This document shows positions 1 through 5,066 of a DNA stretch of 5,066 bases, in pieces; position 1 is the first letter of the stretch, and each line of letters opens with the position of its first letter. The notes below the pieces were generated by a model. That model did not search any database. It was not told where the DNA came from and saw nothing but the letters and a program-made list of their open reading frames with translations. The translations under genes and the position numbers were made by a program. The stretch is from NCBI GenBank assembly GCA_016793305.1, contig JAEUHU010000257.1, forward strand, positions 1 through 5,066, read 5' to 3'. Source of the stretch: Planctomycetota bacterium (lineage in GTDB: Bacteria > Planctomycetota > UBA1135 > UBA2386).

Positions 1-584
1 TGAGCTGCTGCGGCTTCGCCACCGCCGACTTCCAGGCGTGGCCGCCGCTGTCGCTGCTGGTGATCTTCGCCTGCACGATGATGGGCGGCTGTTCGGGCTC
101 GGCGGCCGGCGGCATGAAGATGGTGCGGGTGCTGGTCTGCCTGCGCCTGTTCGCCTTCACGCTGCGCACCTACGTGCAGCCCAAGCGCGTCGACCGGCTG
201 CGGCTCGACGACGAAGTGCTGCCCGCCGCGGTGGTGTCCTCGATCGTGGCGATGGTGCTGATGTGGCTCGCGACCATCCTGGTCGGCGCGTTCGTGATCG
301 CCTGGGACCAGAAGCTCAGCTTCGTCGGCGCCTTGACCGCAAGTGCCAGCATGCTCGGCAACTGCGGTCCGGCCATGGCGATGGTCGACCCGGCGGCGGT
401 GGCTTCGGGGCTGCCCGCACTCGGCCAGGGGGTCGCCACGGTCGGACCGAACATCGGTCCGTTCGGCGGCTACGGCGACCTGGCCGGCTGGACCAAGCTG
501 TGGATGTCGTTCGAGATGGTGCTGGGCCGGCTCGAACTGTTGCCGCTGCTCGCATTGCTGTCGCCGGGCTTCTGGCGGCGCTAA
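1..584 (+). CDS. trkH: TrkH-family potassium uptake protein, C-terminal part (5' end outside window)
   Basis: Membrane pore subunit of a Trk/Ktr-type K+ uptake system, which normally works with a cytoplasmic TrkA-type NAD-binding regulator not seen here. The reading frame is already open at base 3 and gives 193 residues to the TAA stop at 582-584. Visible parts are the third pore-loop filter (CCGFAT, residues 2-7, followed by ADFQAWPP), then MMGGCSGSAAGGMKMVR, which matches the TrkH consensus GGCSGSTAGGIKxxR. Next come a membrane segment around residues 75-100, the fourth pore loop with GNCGP (119-123), and the C-terminal LGRLEL...SPGFWRR that ends TrkH proteins. About 20 residues appear inserted between GNCGPAM and VGPNIGPFGGY compared with the TrkH sequences I recall. 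The family call is secure. Trk versus Ktr subtype cannot be settled without the N-terminal half. It is followed on the same strand by two Na+/H+ antiporter genes. Confidence 0.93.
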   Translation, partial: SCCGFATADFQAWPPLSLLVIFACTMMGGCSGSAAGGMKMVRVLVCLRLFAFTLRTYVQPKRVDRLRLDDEVLPAAVVSSIVAMVLMWLATILVGAFVIAWDQKLSFVGALTASASMLGNCGPAMAMVDPAAVASGLPALGQGVATVGPNIGPFGGYGDLAGWTKLWMSFEMVLGRLELLPLLALLSPGFWRR

Positions 585-594
585 AAGCTCGTCC

Positions 595-649
595 GACCCG
601 GGCCCTACGGCCGATGACATCGGCCGCGTGCCTGGCGATCGTGATCGCC
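595..649 (+). promoter_or_regulatory. Candidate structured leader or operator upstream of the first nhaD gene
   Basis: The 97-base gap between trkH and the first antiporter gene holds two perfect inverted repeats. One is CGGCCGATGACATCGGCCG (608-626, 9-base arms around a single A). The other is GGCGATCGTGATCGCC (634-649, 7-base arms around GT). They are preceded by GACCCGGGCCC (595-605). Blocks resembling GACCCGGGCCC, GATGACAnCGG and GGCnATnGTGAT recur in the same order before the second antiporter gene, which supports a shared control function. As RNA the repeats would form two adjacent hairpins; as DNA they could be dimer binding sites. There is no U-tract, so a simple intrinsic terminator for trkH is unlikely. 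Sodium- and lithium-responsive riboswitches (DUF1646 motif, nhaA-I and nhaA-II motifs) are known upstream of cation transporter genes, but I cannot match this sequence to their consensus from memory. Confidence 0.5.
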
Positions 650-681
650 CGCCACGATCCACTTCGAGGCCACCGACTTCC

Positions 682-1920
682 TTGACCACCTACCTGTTGT
701 TCGGACTGTTCGCCGCGACGCTGCTCGGCATCGCGAAGTACCACAAGTACGCCCTGCAGATCGCGGTGGGCGGACTCTGTTGTGTGTTGCTGACCAAGCT
801 CACCCTCGACGGCAACTTCCACCTCGGCCACCACCTCGGCCACGAGTGGAAGACGATCGTCAACCTCGGCGGCCTGCTGCTCGGCTTCTCGGTGCTCGCC
901 AACTACTTCGAACGCAGCCACCTGCCGGAGAAGCTGACCGAACTGCTCCCAGGCGGCGTGCTCGGCGCGTTCACGTTGCTGGTGCTGGTCGCGGTGATGT
1001 CGTCGGTGCTCGACAACATCGCGGCAGCGCTGATCGGCGGCTCGGCGGCGATCACGCTGTTCCGGCGAAAGGTCCACATCGGCTACCTCGCCGCGATCGT
1101 CGCCGCCAGCAATGCCGGTGGTGCCGGTTCGGTCGTCGGCGACACCACCACGACGATGATCTGGCTCGAGGAGATCCCGGCACTGCACGTCGCCGAGGCG
1201 GCGCTCGGTGCGGTGGTCGCCATCGCCTTCTTCGGCTTGTTCGCGGCTCGCCAGCAGACGGCGCTGCAGCCGCTGGTGCGCGGCACCGGCGAGGCGAAGC
1301 ACGTCGACTTCGGGAACCTCGGCGTCGTGCTGCTGATCCTCGTCGGCGCGATCGTCACCAACATCTGGCTTGGCATGCCGGCCTACGGCGTCTGGGGCGC
1401 GATCCTGCTCGGCGCCCTGCTGCGCAAGCCGGACTGGAAGGTCGTCCCGCCGGCCGCGGTCGGCGCCTGCTTCCTGCTGAGCCTCGTGATGTCGGCGTCG
1501 ATGATGCCGGTGCAGGACCTGCCCCCGGCATCGCAGTGGTCCGCCCTCGGGCTCGGCGTCGTGTCGGCGTTCTTCGACAACATCCCGTTGACCGCGCTGG
1601 CGCTGAAGCAGGGCGGCTACGACTGGGGCTTCCTGGCCTACTGCGTCGGCTACGGCGGCTCGATGCTCTGGTTCGGCAGCTCGGCGGGCGTGGCGATCTC
1701 GGGGCTGTTCCCCGAGGCGAAGTCGGCCAAGAACTGGCTCGTCAACGGCTGGCACGTCGCGGTCGGCTACTTCCTCGGCTTCTTCGCGATGCTGCTCGTG
1801 CTGGGTTGGCACCCGGGCGACCTGACGAAGAGCCAGAAGGCGGCGGCGGGCAGCAGCCAGACGCAGACCGAAGGTGGGGCCGGCCACGGCGAGCACGTGC
1901 CGAGCAAGCCGGGGCACTGA
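682..1920 (+). CDS. nhaD: NhaD-type Na+/H+ antiporter, first tandem copy
   Basis: Inner-membrane antiporter expected to expel Na+ (or Li+) in exchange for protons; it belongs to the ion transporter (IT) superfamily. From TTG 682 it has 412 residues and about 11 hydrophobic segments. NhaD hallmarks are the first half-repeat VLDN (Asp111-Asn112), SNAGGAGS (143-150) with GDTTTTMIW (153-161), and the second half-repeat FFDNIP (Asp299-Asn300) with YGGSMLWFGSSAGVA (from 324). The tail after about residue 375 is hydrophilic and ends with a GHGEHV stretch. The start is uncertain: TTG 682 gives MTTYLLFG, matching MTNYLLFG of the downstream paralog, but GTG 628 would add 18 residues. Neither has a convincing Shine-Dalgarno; GAGG at 666-669 is 12 bases before the TTG. 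The frame is open far upstream into trkH, but that part reads as an Arg/Ser-rich shadow. Automated annotation may call it a citrate or ArsB-like transporter; the DN and GDTTTT motifs favour NhaD. Substrate is inferred. Confidence 0.88.
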   Translation: MTTYLLFGLFAATLLGIAKYHKYALQIAVGGLCCVLLTKLTLDGNFHLGHHLGHEWKTIVNLGGLLLGFSVLANYFERSHLPEKLTELLPGGVLGAFTLLVLVAVMSSVLDNIAAALIGGSAAITLFRRKVHIGYLAAIVAASNAGGAGSVVGDTTTTMIWLEEIPALHVAEAALGAVVAIAFFGLFAARQQTALQPLVRGTGEAKHVDFGNLGVVLLILVGAIVTNIWLGMPAYGVWGAILLGALLRKPDWKVVPPAAVGACFLLSLVMSASMMPVQDLPPASQWSALGLGVVSAFFDNIPLTALALKQGGYDWGFLAYCVGYGGSMLWFGSSAGVAISGLFPEAKSAKNWLVNGWHVAVGYFLGFFAMLLVLGWHPGDLTKSQKAAAGSSQTQTEGGAGHGEHVPSKPGH

Positions 1921-2009
1921 CCCGGGCCCGACCCCGTCCGTAGAAGTTTCGCGGATCCGCGGGACTCGGCGATGACAGCGGGCGGGCCTTGGGCAATGGT
2001 GATGCGGCC
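1919..2009 (+). promoter_or_regulatory. Candidate leader or operator upstream of the second nhaD gene
   Basis: This stretch repeats, in order, the blocks found before the first antiporter gene: GACCCGGGCCC (1919-1929, overlapping the first gene's stop), GATGACAGCGG (1971-1981) and GGCAATGGTGAT (1992-2003). An ungapped comparison of 36 bases from each GATGACA gives about 24 identities by eye. Between the first two blocks lies an extra segment containing the 12-base palindrome CGCGGATCCGCG (1950-1961). The hairpin potential is weaker here than in the first copy: GGCC at 1985-1988 can pair with GGCC at 2006-2009, and GCA at 1993-1995 with UGC at 2003-2005. The long inverted repeats are not conserved as such, so either the structure has decayed or the conserved bases rather than the pairing matter. 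It may be an RNA leader, a protein operator or a promoter. Confidence 0.42.
1950..1961. repeat. 12-base perfect palindrome CGCGGATCCGCG
   Basis: The palindrome is self-complementary without a spacer and lies between the two antiporter genes. It has no counterpart in the first gap, where the neighbouring conserved blocks sit only seven bases apart. Lack of a loop and of a following T run argues against a terminator. It could be a protein binding site or chance in GC-rich DNA. Confidence 0.3.
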
Positions 2010-2030
2010 AACGTCTGGCTGATTCCCCGC

Positions 2031-3245
2031 GTGACCAACTACCTGCTGTTCGGCCTGTTCGCCGCGACCCTGCTCGGCATCGCCAAGTACCACCAGCACG
2101 CCCTGGGCATCGCCCTCGCGGGCCTCGCCTGCGTGCTGCTCGTGCGGCTCACGCTGACCGACTTCGCGCTGGGCGAGCACTTCGCGCACGAGGCGCCGAT
2201 CCTGCTGAACCTCGCCGGCCTGCTGCTCGGCTTCTCGGTGCTGGCGGACTACTTCGAGCGCAGCCACCTGCCCGAACGCCTGACCGTCGTGTTGCCGCCC
2301 GGCCGGCTCGGGGCGTTCGTGCTGCTGGTGCTGGTCGCCTGCCTGTCGGCGGTGCTCGACAACATCGCGGCGGCGCTGATCGGTGGCTCGGCGGCGATCA
2401 CGCTCTTCAAGCGGAAGGTCCACATCGGCTACCTCGCCGCGATCGTCGCCGCGAGCAACGCCGGCGGGGCCGGCTCGGTGATCGGCGACACCACGACCAC
2501 GATGATCTGGATCGCCGGCGCGTCGCCGCTGTGGGTCGCCGAAGCGGCGCTCGGTGCCGTGGTCGCGCTGCTGTTCTTCGGCGTGGTGGCGAGCGGCCAG
2601 CAGCACCGGCTGCAGCCGTTGGTGCGCGATCCGCACGGCGCCCCGCCGGTCGACCTCGGCAAGGTCGGCATGGTCGCCTTGATCATCGCCGGGGCCCTGC
2701 TGGCGAACGTCTACCTCGACCACAACCCGGCGGCGGGTGTGTGGGCCGCGATCCTGGTCGGCGTGCTGGTGAAGGCGCCGAACTGGAAGGTGCTGCCGCC
2801 GGCGGCGGTCGGCATGTTCTTCCTCGTCAGCCTCGTGATGACCGCGTCGATGATGCCGGTCGAGAGCCTGCCCGAGGCGACGGAATGGACCACGCTCGGC
2901 CTCGGCTTCGTGTCGGCGTTCTTCGACAACATCCCGCTGACGGCGCTGGCCATCAAACAGAACACCTACGACTGGGGCCTGCTGGCCTACGCGGTCGGCT
3001 ACGGCGGCTCGATGCTCTGGTTCGGCAGTTCGGCGGGCGTGGCGATCTCCGGTCTGTTCACCGAGGCCAAGTCGGCGAAGAACTGGATCGTGCAGGGCTG
3101 GCACGTGGCGGTTGGCTACGTGCTCGGCTTCTTCGCGATGTTGGTGGTGTTCGGCTGGGAACCGCATCCGCTCGAACACAAGGACGGAGCTCCGGGCCAC
3201 GGTCCGCACGTCGAGGCGCCGGCGAGCCCGGACGAGAAGCGCTGA
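2031..3245 (+). CDS. nhaD: NhaD-type Na+/H+ antiporter, second tandem copy
   Basis: Second membrane antiporter, a close paralog of the preceding gene; over the last 120 or so membrane residues about 80% are identical by eye. From GTG 2031 it has 404 residues. It keeps VLDN (Asp110-Asn111), SNAGGAGS (142-149), GDTTTTMIW (152-160), FFDNIP (Asp299-Asn300) and YGGSMLWFGSSAGVA, so both antiporters look functional. After the TTTTMIW motif it reads IAGASP, close to canonical NhaD (IGGQ...), whereas the first copy has LEEIP. The hydrophilic tail carries GHGPHV. TTG 1989 is an alternative start adding 14 residues, and an in-frame TAG at 1941 rules out anything longer. I prefer GTG 2031 because it gives MTNYLLFG, matching the paralog. 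Neither start has a clear ribosome site. The gene ends 24 bases before the convergent opcA stop. Two paralogs suggest different pH ranges or ion preferences, but that is inference. Confidence 0.88.
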   Translation: MTNYLLFGLFAATLLGIAKYHQHALGIALAGLACVLLVRLTLTDFALGEHFAHEAPILLNLAGLLLGFSVLADYFERSHLPERLTVVLPPGRLGAFVLLVLVACLSAVLDNIAAALIGGSAAITLFKRKVHIGYLAAIVAASNAGGAGSVIGDTTTTMIWIAGASPLWVAEAALGAVVALLFFGVVASGQQHRLQPLVRDPHGAPPVDLGKVGMVALIIAGALLANVYLDHNPAAGVWAAILVGVLVKAPNWKVLPPAAVGMFFLVSLVMTASMMPVESLPEATEWTTLGLGFVSAFFDNIPLTALAIKQNTYDWGLLAYAVGYGGSMLWFGSSAGVAISGLFTEAKSAKNWIVQGWHVAVGYVLGFFAMLVVFGWEPHPLEHKDGAPGHGPHVEAPASPDEKR

Positions 3246-3269
3246 GCGAACGCGTCGCCTCGGGCCCGT
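3246..3269. other. Short convergent gap between nhaD copy 2 and opcA
   Basis: This 24-base gap separates the stop codons of two convergent genes. GCTGA (3241-3245) and TCAGC (3270-3274) are complementary ends of an imperfect inverted repeat that spans both stops. There is no T run on either strand, so an intrinsic terminator is not supported. The gap also holds CGGGCCCG (3261-3268), resembling the block found at the other two gene boundaries. Confidence 0.4.
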
Positions 3270-4211
3270 TCAGCCGAGCGCGATCGCGCTGGCCAGCAGG
3301 TCGCCGTCGGTCGAGCGCGGCAGCGGCACACTGAACGGCAGGTAGCAGTGCGCCGGCGTGCTGACGTGCACGCGCAGCTGCTGGCGCAGCACCGCCAGGT
3401 CGATCTCGAATTCGCCGGTGCGCAGCACGACGGACTCCGGGCAGGCGGACACGGCATCGCCACCGCGTTCGAGCTGCAGCTGGGCACCGAGCCGTTCGCG
3501 CAGCCAGTCGGCCAGCAGGTGCGCCGCCGCGGTGGCGCCGGCCCCGTGGCGCAGGCTGCCGGTCGTCGGCGTGCCGGGCTTCCACACCACGCGTTCGAAC
3601 GCCTCGGCCAGCGCCCGCCGCCACGGCGACAGCCGCTGCCAGTTCAGGTCGGCGATCTTGGTGCCCTTCGCCCGCCGCGCCGACAGGGCCGCGAGGTCGC
3701 GCGCCGGATCGGCGAAGCGCCGCGAGTCGACGACCACGTGGTCGCACATCGACGCCACCGCGTCGAGCGCGCGTTCGTCCGTGGGCCAGGCCTTGGCCCA
3801 GAACAGGTGGTTCGGCAGGTCGTTCATCAGCAGCGGCCGCACGAGGCCCGGCACCTGCGCGAACGCACGCGGCGGCACCCGCAGCGTGATCTCCTCGAGC
3901 ACGATGTCGCGCGTGCTGCCGTGGCAGCGCGTCGTCGCCGCGAGCTCGGCGCGGCCCGGATCGGCGGCTTCGTCGACCAGCAGCAGGAAGGCCCGGCACG
4001 GCGAACGGTTCTGCAGGCGCGTGGTCGCCTCGGCGAGTGCTGGCGCGTCGCCGGCGTCGGCGACCGCGACGAAGTTGATCGTCAGCGAACGCGCCACGTC
4101 GCCGCCGTCCTGCTCGGGCAGGCACGCCTTCCACAGCTTGCGCAGGCCCTCGTGGATCGTGCGCCACTCCGCGGACTGCGTCGGCGTGCGCACCAGCGTC
4201 GGGCCGCTCAC
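3270..4211 (-). CDS. opcA: OpcA, glucose-6-phosphate dehydrogenase assembly/activator protein
   Basis: Cytoplasmic partner of glucose-6-phosphate dehydrogenase (OpcA/G6PD_assem family). In cyanobacteria OpcA promotes the active oligomer and its redox control, and in actinobacteria it supports enzyme activity. The 313-residue product has the family pattern: LEEITLRV (105-112), LVRPLLMNDLPNHLFW (123-138, the usual pLL..DLP..lWW region), HVVVDSRRFADP (158-169) and IADLNWQRLSPWR (186-198, the usual vaDLNWaRLtpWR). The C-terminal part is a sugar-phosphate-dehydrogenase-associated domain with weak conservation. The start is GTG at 4211, overlapping the zwf stop as GTGA, with GGAGG five bases upstream. 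The open frame runs further upstream inside zwf but only as a shadow. Co-translation with zwf fits its role. I see no membrane segment or signal peptide. The family call is strong; its biochemical effect in this organism is inferred. Confidence 0.92.
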   Translation of the reverse strand: MSGPTLVRTPTQSAEWRTIHEGLRKLWKACLPEQDGGDVARSLTINFVAVADAGDAPALAEATTRLQNRSPCRAFLLLVDEAADPGRAELAATTRCHGSTRDIVLEEITLRVPPRAFAQVPGLVRPLLMNDLPNHLFWAKAWPTDERALDAVASMCDHVVVDSRRFADPARDLAALSARRAKGTKIADLNWQRLSPWRRALAEAFERVVWKPGTPTTGSLRHGAGATAAAHLLADWLRERLGAQLQLERGGDAVSACPESVVLRTGEFEIDLAVLRQQLRVHVSTPAHCYLPFSVPLPRSTDGDLLASAIALG

Positions 4212-5066
4212 GGCTTCCTCCAGGTGCGGCCCGGGCCGAGCAGCGACTCGGCGCGCTCGGGACCCCAGGTGCCGGCGACGTACTCGTCGGGGCGGCGTGG
4301 GCTCTGCTTCCAGCCGGCGACGATCGAATCGACGATGCGCCACGCCTCTTCGACCTCGTCGGCGCGGGCGAACAGCGTGCCGTCGCCGAGCATCGAGTCG
4401 AACAGCAGGCGCTCGTAGGCGTCGGCGCTCTCGCCGGCGAACGCGGTGCCGTAGCGGAAGTCCATGCGCACGTCACGGATGTGCACGTCCGGCCCCGGCA
4501 CCTTGGCGCCGAAGCGCAGCGCCACGCCCTCGTCGGGCTGGATGCGCAGCAGCAGCACGTTCGGCGTCTGCCACTTGCCGCCGTCGAACAAGGACAGCGG
4601 CGGGCGCTTGAAGGTGATCGCCACCTCGGTGACGCGGCGCGGCAGGCGCTTGCCCGAGCGCAGGAAGAACGGCGTGCGCGCCCAGCGCCAGTTGTCGACG
4701 TGCAGCCGCACCGCCGCGTAGGTCTCGGTCACGGATTCGGCCGGCACGCCTTCCTCGTCGCGGTAGCCCTTGACCTCTTCGCCGCCGAACGAGCCGCGCG
4801 TGTACTGCGCCCGCACCGTCGCCGCGTCGACCTCGTCGGGGCGGAAGCTGCGGATCGCCTTCAGCACCTTGACCTTCTCGTCGCGCACCGCGTCGGCGGT
4901 CAGCGAGGTGGGCGGTTCCATCGCGACCAGCGTCAGCACCTGCATCAGGTGGTTCTGGATCATGTCGCGGATGATCCCGCTCTCCTCGAAGTAGCCGCCG
5001 CGCGAGCCGACGCCGATCGACTCGGCGACGGTGATCTGCACGTGGTCGACGAACTTCTCGTTCCAC
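4208..5066 (-). CDS. zwf: Glucose-6-phosphate dehydrogenase, C-terminal part (5' end outside window)
   Basis: Oxidises glucose 6-phosphate to 6-phosphogluconolactone with NADP+ (or NAD+), the first step of the oxidative pentose phosphate pathway. The window holds the last 285 residues of an enzyme usually near 490. The first complete codon gives WNEKFVDHVQITVAE, the conserved interior segment following the substrate-site DHYLGK region, so the gene continues off the right edge. GTG at 5041 is an internal Val, not a start. Visible functional parts are RDMIQNHLMQ with the catalytic-site His (codon 4951-4949), the VAMEPP helix, YTRGSFGGEEVKGY, WARTPFFLRSGKRLP with the phosphate-contacting Lys region, YERLLFDSMLGDGTLFARADEVE, and the terminal YVAGTWGPERAESLL. 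Each resembles the family closely and no key residue seen is missing. The TGA stop overlaps the GTG start of opcA, a typical zwf-opcA operon arrangement. Confidence 0.96.
   Translation of the reverse strand, partial: WNEKFVDHVQITVAESIGVGSRGGYFEESGIIRDMIQNHLMQVLTLVAMEPPTSLTADAVRDEKVKVLKAIRSFRPDEVDAATVRAQYTRGSFGGEEVKGYRDEEGVPAESVTETYAAVRLHVDNWRWARTPFFLRSGKRLPRRVTEVAITFKRPPLSLFDGGKWQTPNVLLLRIQPDEGVALRFGAKVPGPDVHIRDVRMDFRYGTAFAGESADAYERLLFDSMLGDGTLFARADEVEEAWRIVDSIVAGWKQSPRRPDEYVAGTWGPERAESLLGPGRTWRKP
4217..4221 (-). promoter_or_regulatory. Ribosome binding site of opcA
   Basis: On the minus strand GGAGG is followed by AAGCC and then GTG, a five-base spacing. It lies within the last codons of zwf and fixes the opcA start at 4211. 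It is the only strong Shine-Dalgarno match placed before a gene start in this window. Confidence 0.8.

Noticed and set aside
608..649. Intrinsic terminator for trkH
   Set aside because: The hairpins are strong but no U-tract follows either one, and the blocks recur upstream of the second antiporter gene, which suits a control element better.
343..681. Extension of the first antiporter frame upstream to ATG 343
   Set aside because: It would overlap trkH by over 200 bases and read as Arg/Ser/Trp-rich sequence unrelated to a transporter; the paralog has a stop (TAG 1941) in the equivalent upstream region.
316..1917. Very long minus-strand open frame (533 codons) opposite the first antiporter gene
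   Set aside because: It is Arg/His/Glu/Gln-rich with no recognisable motif, as expected of antisense to a GC-rich membrane protein gene; the + strand product has clear NhaD motifs.
1767..3209. Minus-strand open frame of 480 codons opposite the second antiporter gene
   Set aside because: It has the same composition and repeats the same antisense words as the frame opposite copy 1, because the sense genes are paralogs. Similarity between the two shadows is inherited from the sense strand.
3241..3274. Bidirectional terminator between the convergent genes
   Set aside because: The inverted repeat is imperfect and no T run follows on either strand.
4212..4343. Upstream extension of opcA into zwf
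   Set aside because: The extra 44 residues are Arg-rich shadow of zwf; GTG 4211 has a well-spaced GGAGG and family-like N-terminus.
3348..4611. Long + strand open frames opposite opcA and zwf
   Set aside because: The encoded sequences are low-complexity Arg/Ala/Ser-rich without motifs, whereas the minus strand encodes clear OpcA and G6PD proteins.

Overview
The window is GC-rich throughout (about 70% G+C by eye), densely coding and bacterial. It holds five protein genes in two opposed groups. Genes start at TTG or GTG with little Shine-Dalgarno signal on the + strand, while the zwf-opcA pair is tightly coupled. This gene content fits a high-GC environmental bacterium. Planctomycetota, or a lineage such as Myxococcota, is plausible, but nothing here fixes the phylum. 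No RNA genes, insertion sequences, CRISPR arrays or phage genes were seen.

Plus strand, 1-3245, is a monovalent-cation module. The 3' end of a TrkH-type K+ transporter gene (1-584) is followed by two tandem paralogous genes for NhaD-type Na+/H+ antiporters (about 682-1920 and 2031-3245). Both antiporters keep the family's key motifs: two membrane-embedded Asp-Asn pairs and the NAGGA...GDTTTTMIW signature. K+ uptake beside Na+ extrusion suggests a locus for salt or pH homeostasis.

The gaps before the two antiporter genes (585-681 and 1921-2030) are longer than expected for a simple operon. They share sequence blocks: GACCCGGGCCC, GATGACAnCGG and GGCnATnGTGAT. The first gap also contains two perfect inverted repeats. 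The duplication therefore seems to have included an upstream control element. This leader, possibly a cation-responsive RNA or a paired operator, is the most interesting feature of the window.

Minus strand, 3270-5066, carries the 3' part of zwf (glucose-6-phosphate dehydrogenase, running off the right edge) and opcA (glucose-6-phosphate dehydrogenase assembly protein). They overlap by GTGA, and opcA has a good GGAGG ribosome site. The pair supplies and activates the entry step of the oxidative pentose phosphate pathway. It converges on the second antiporter gene across a 24-base gap with no clear terminator.
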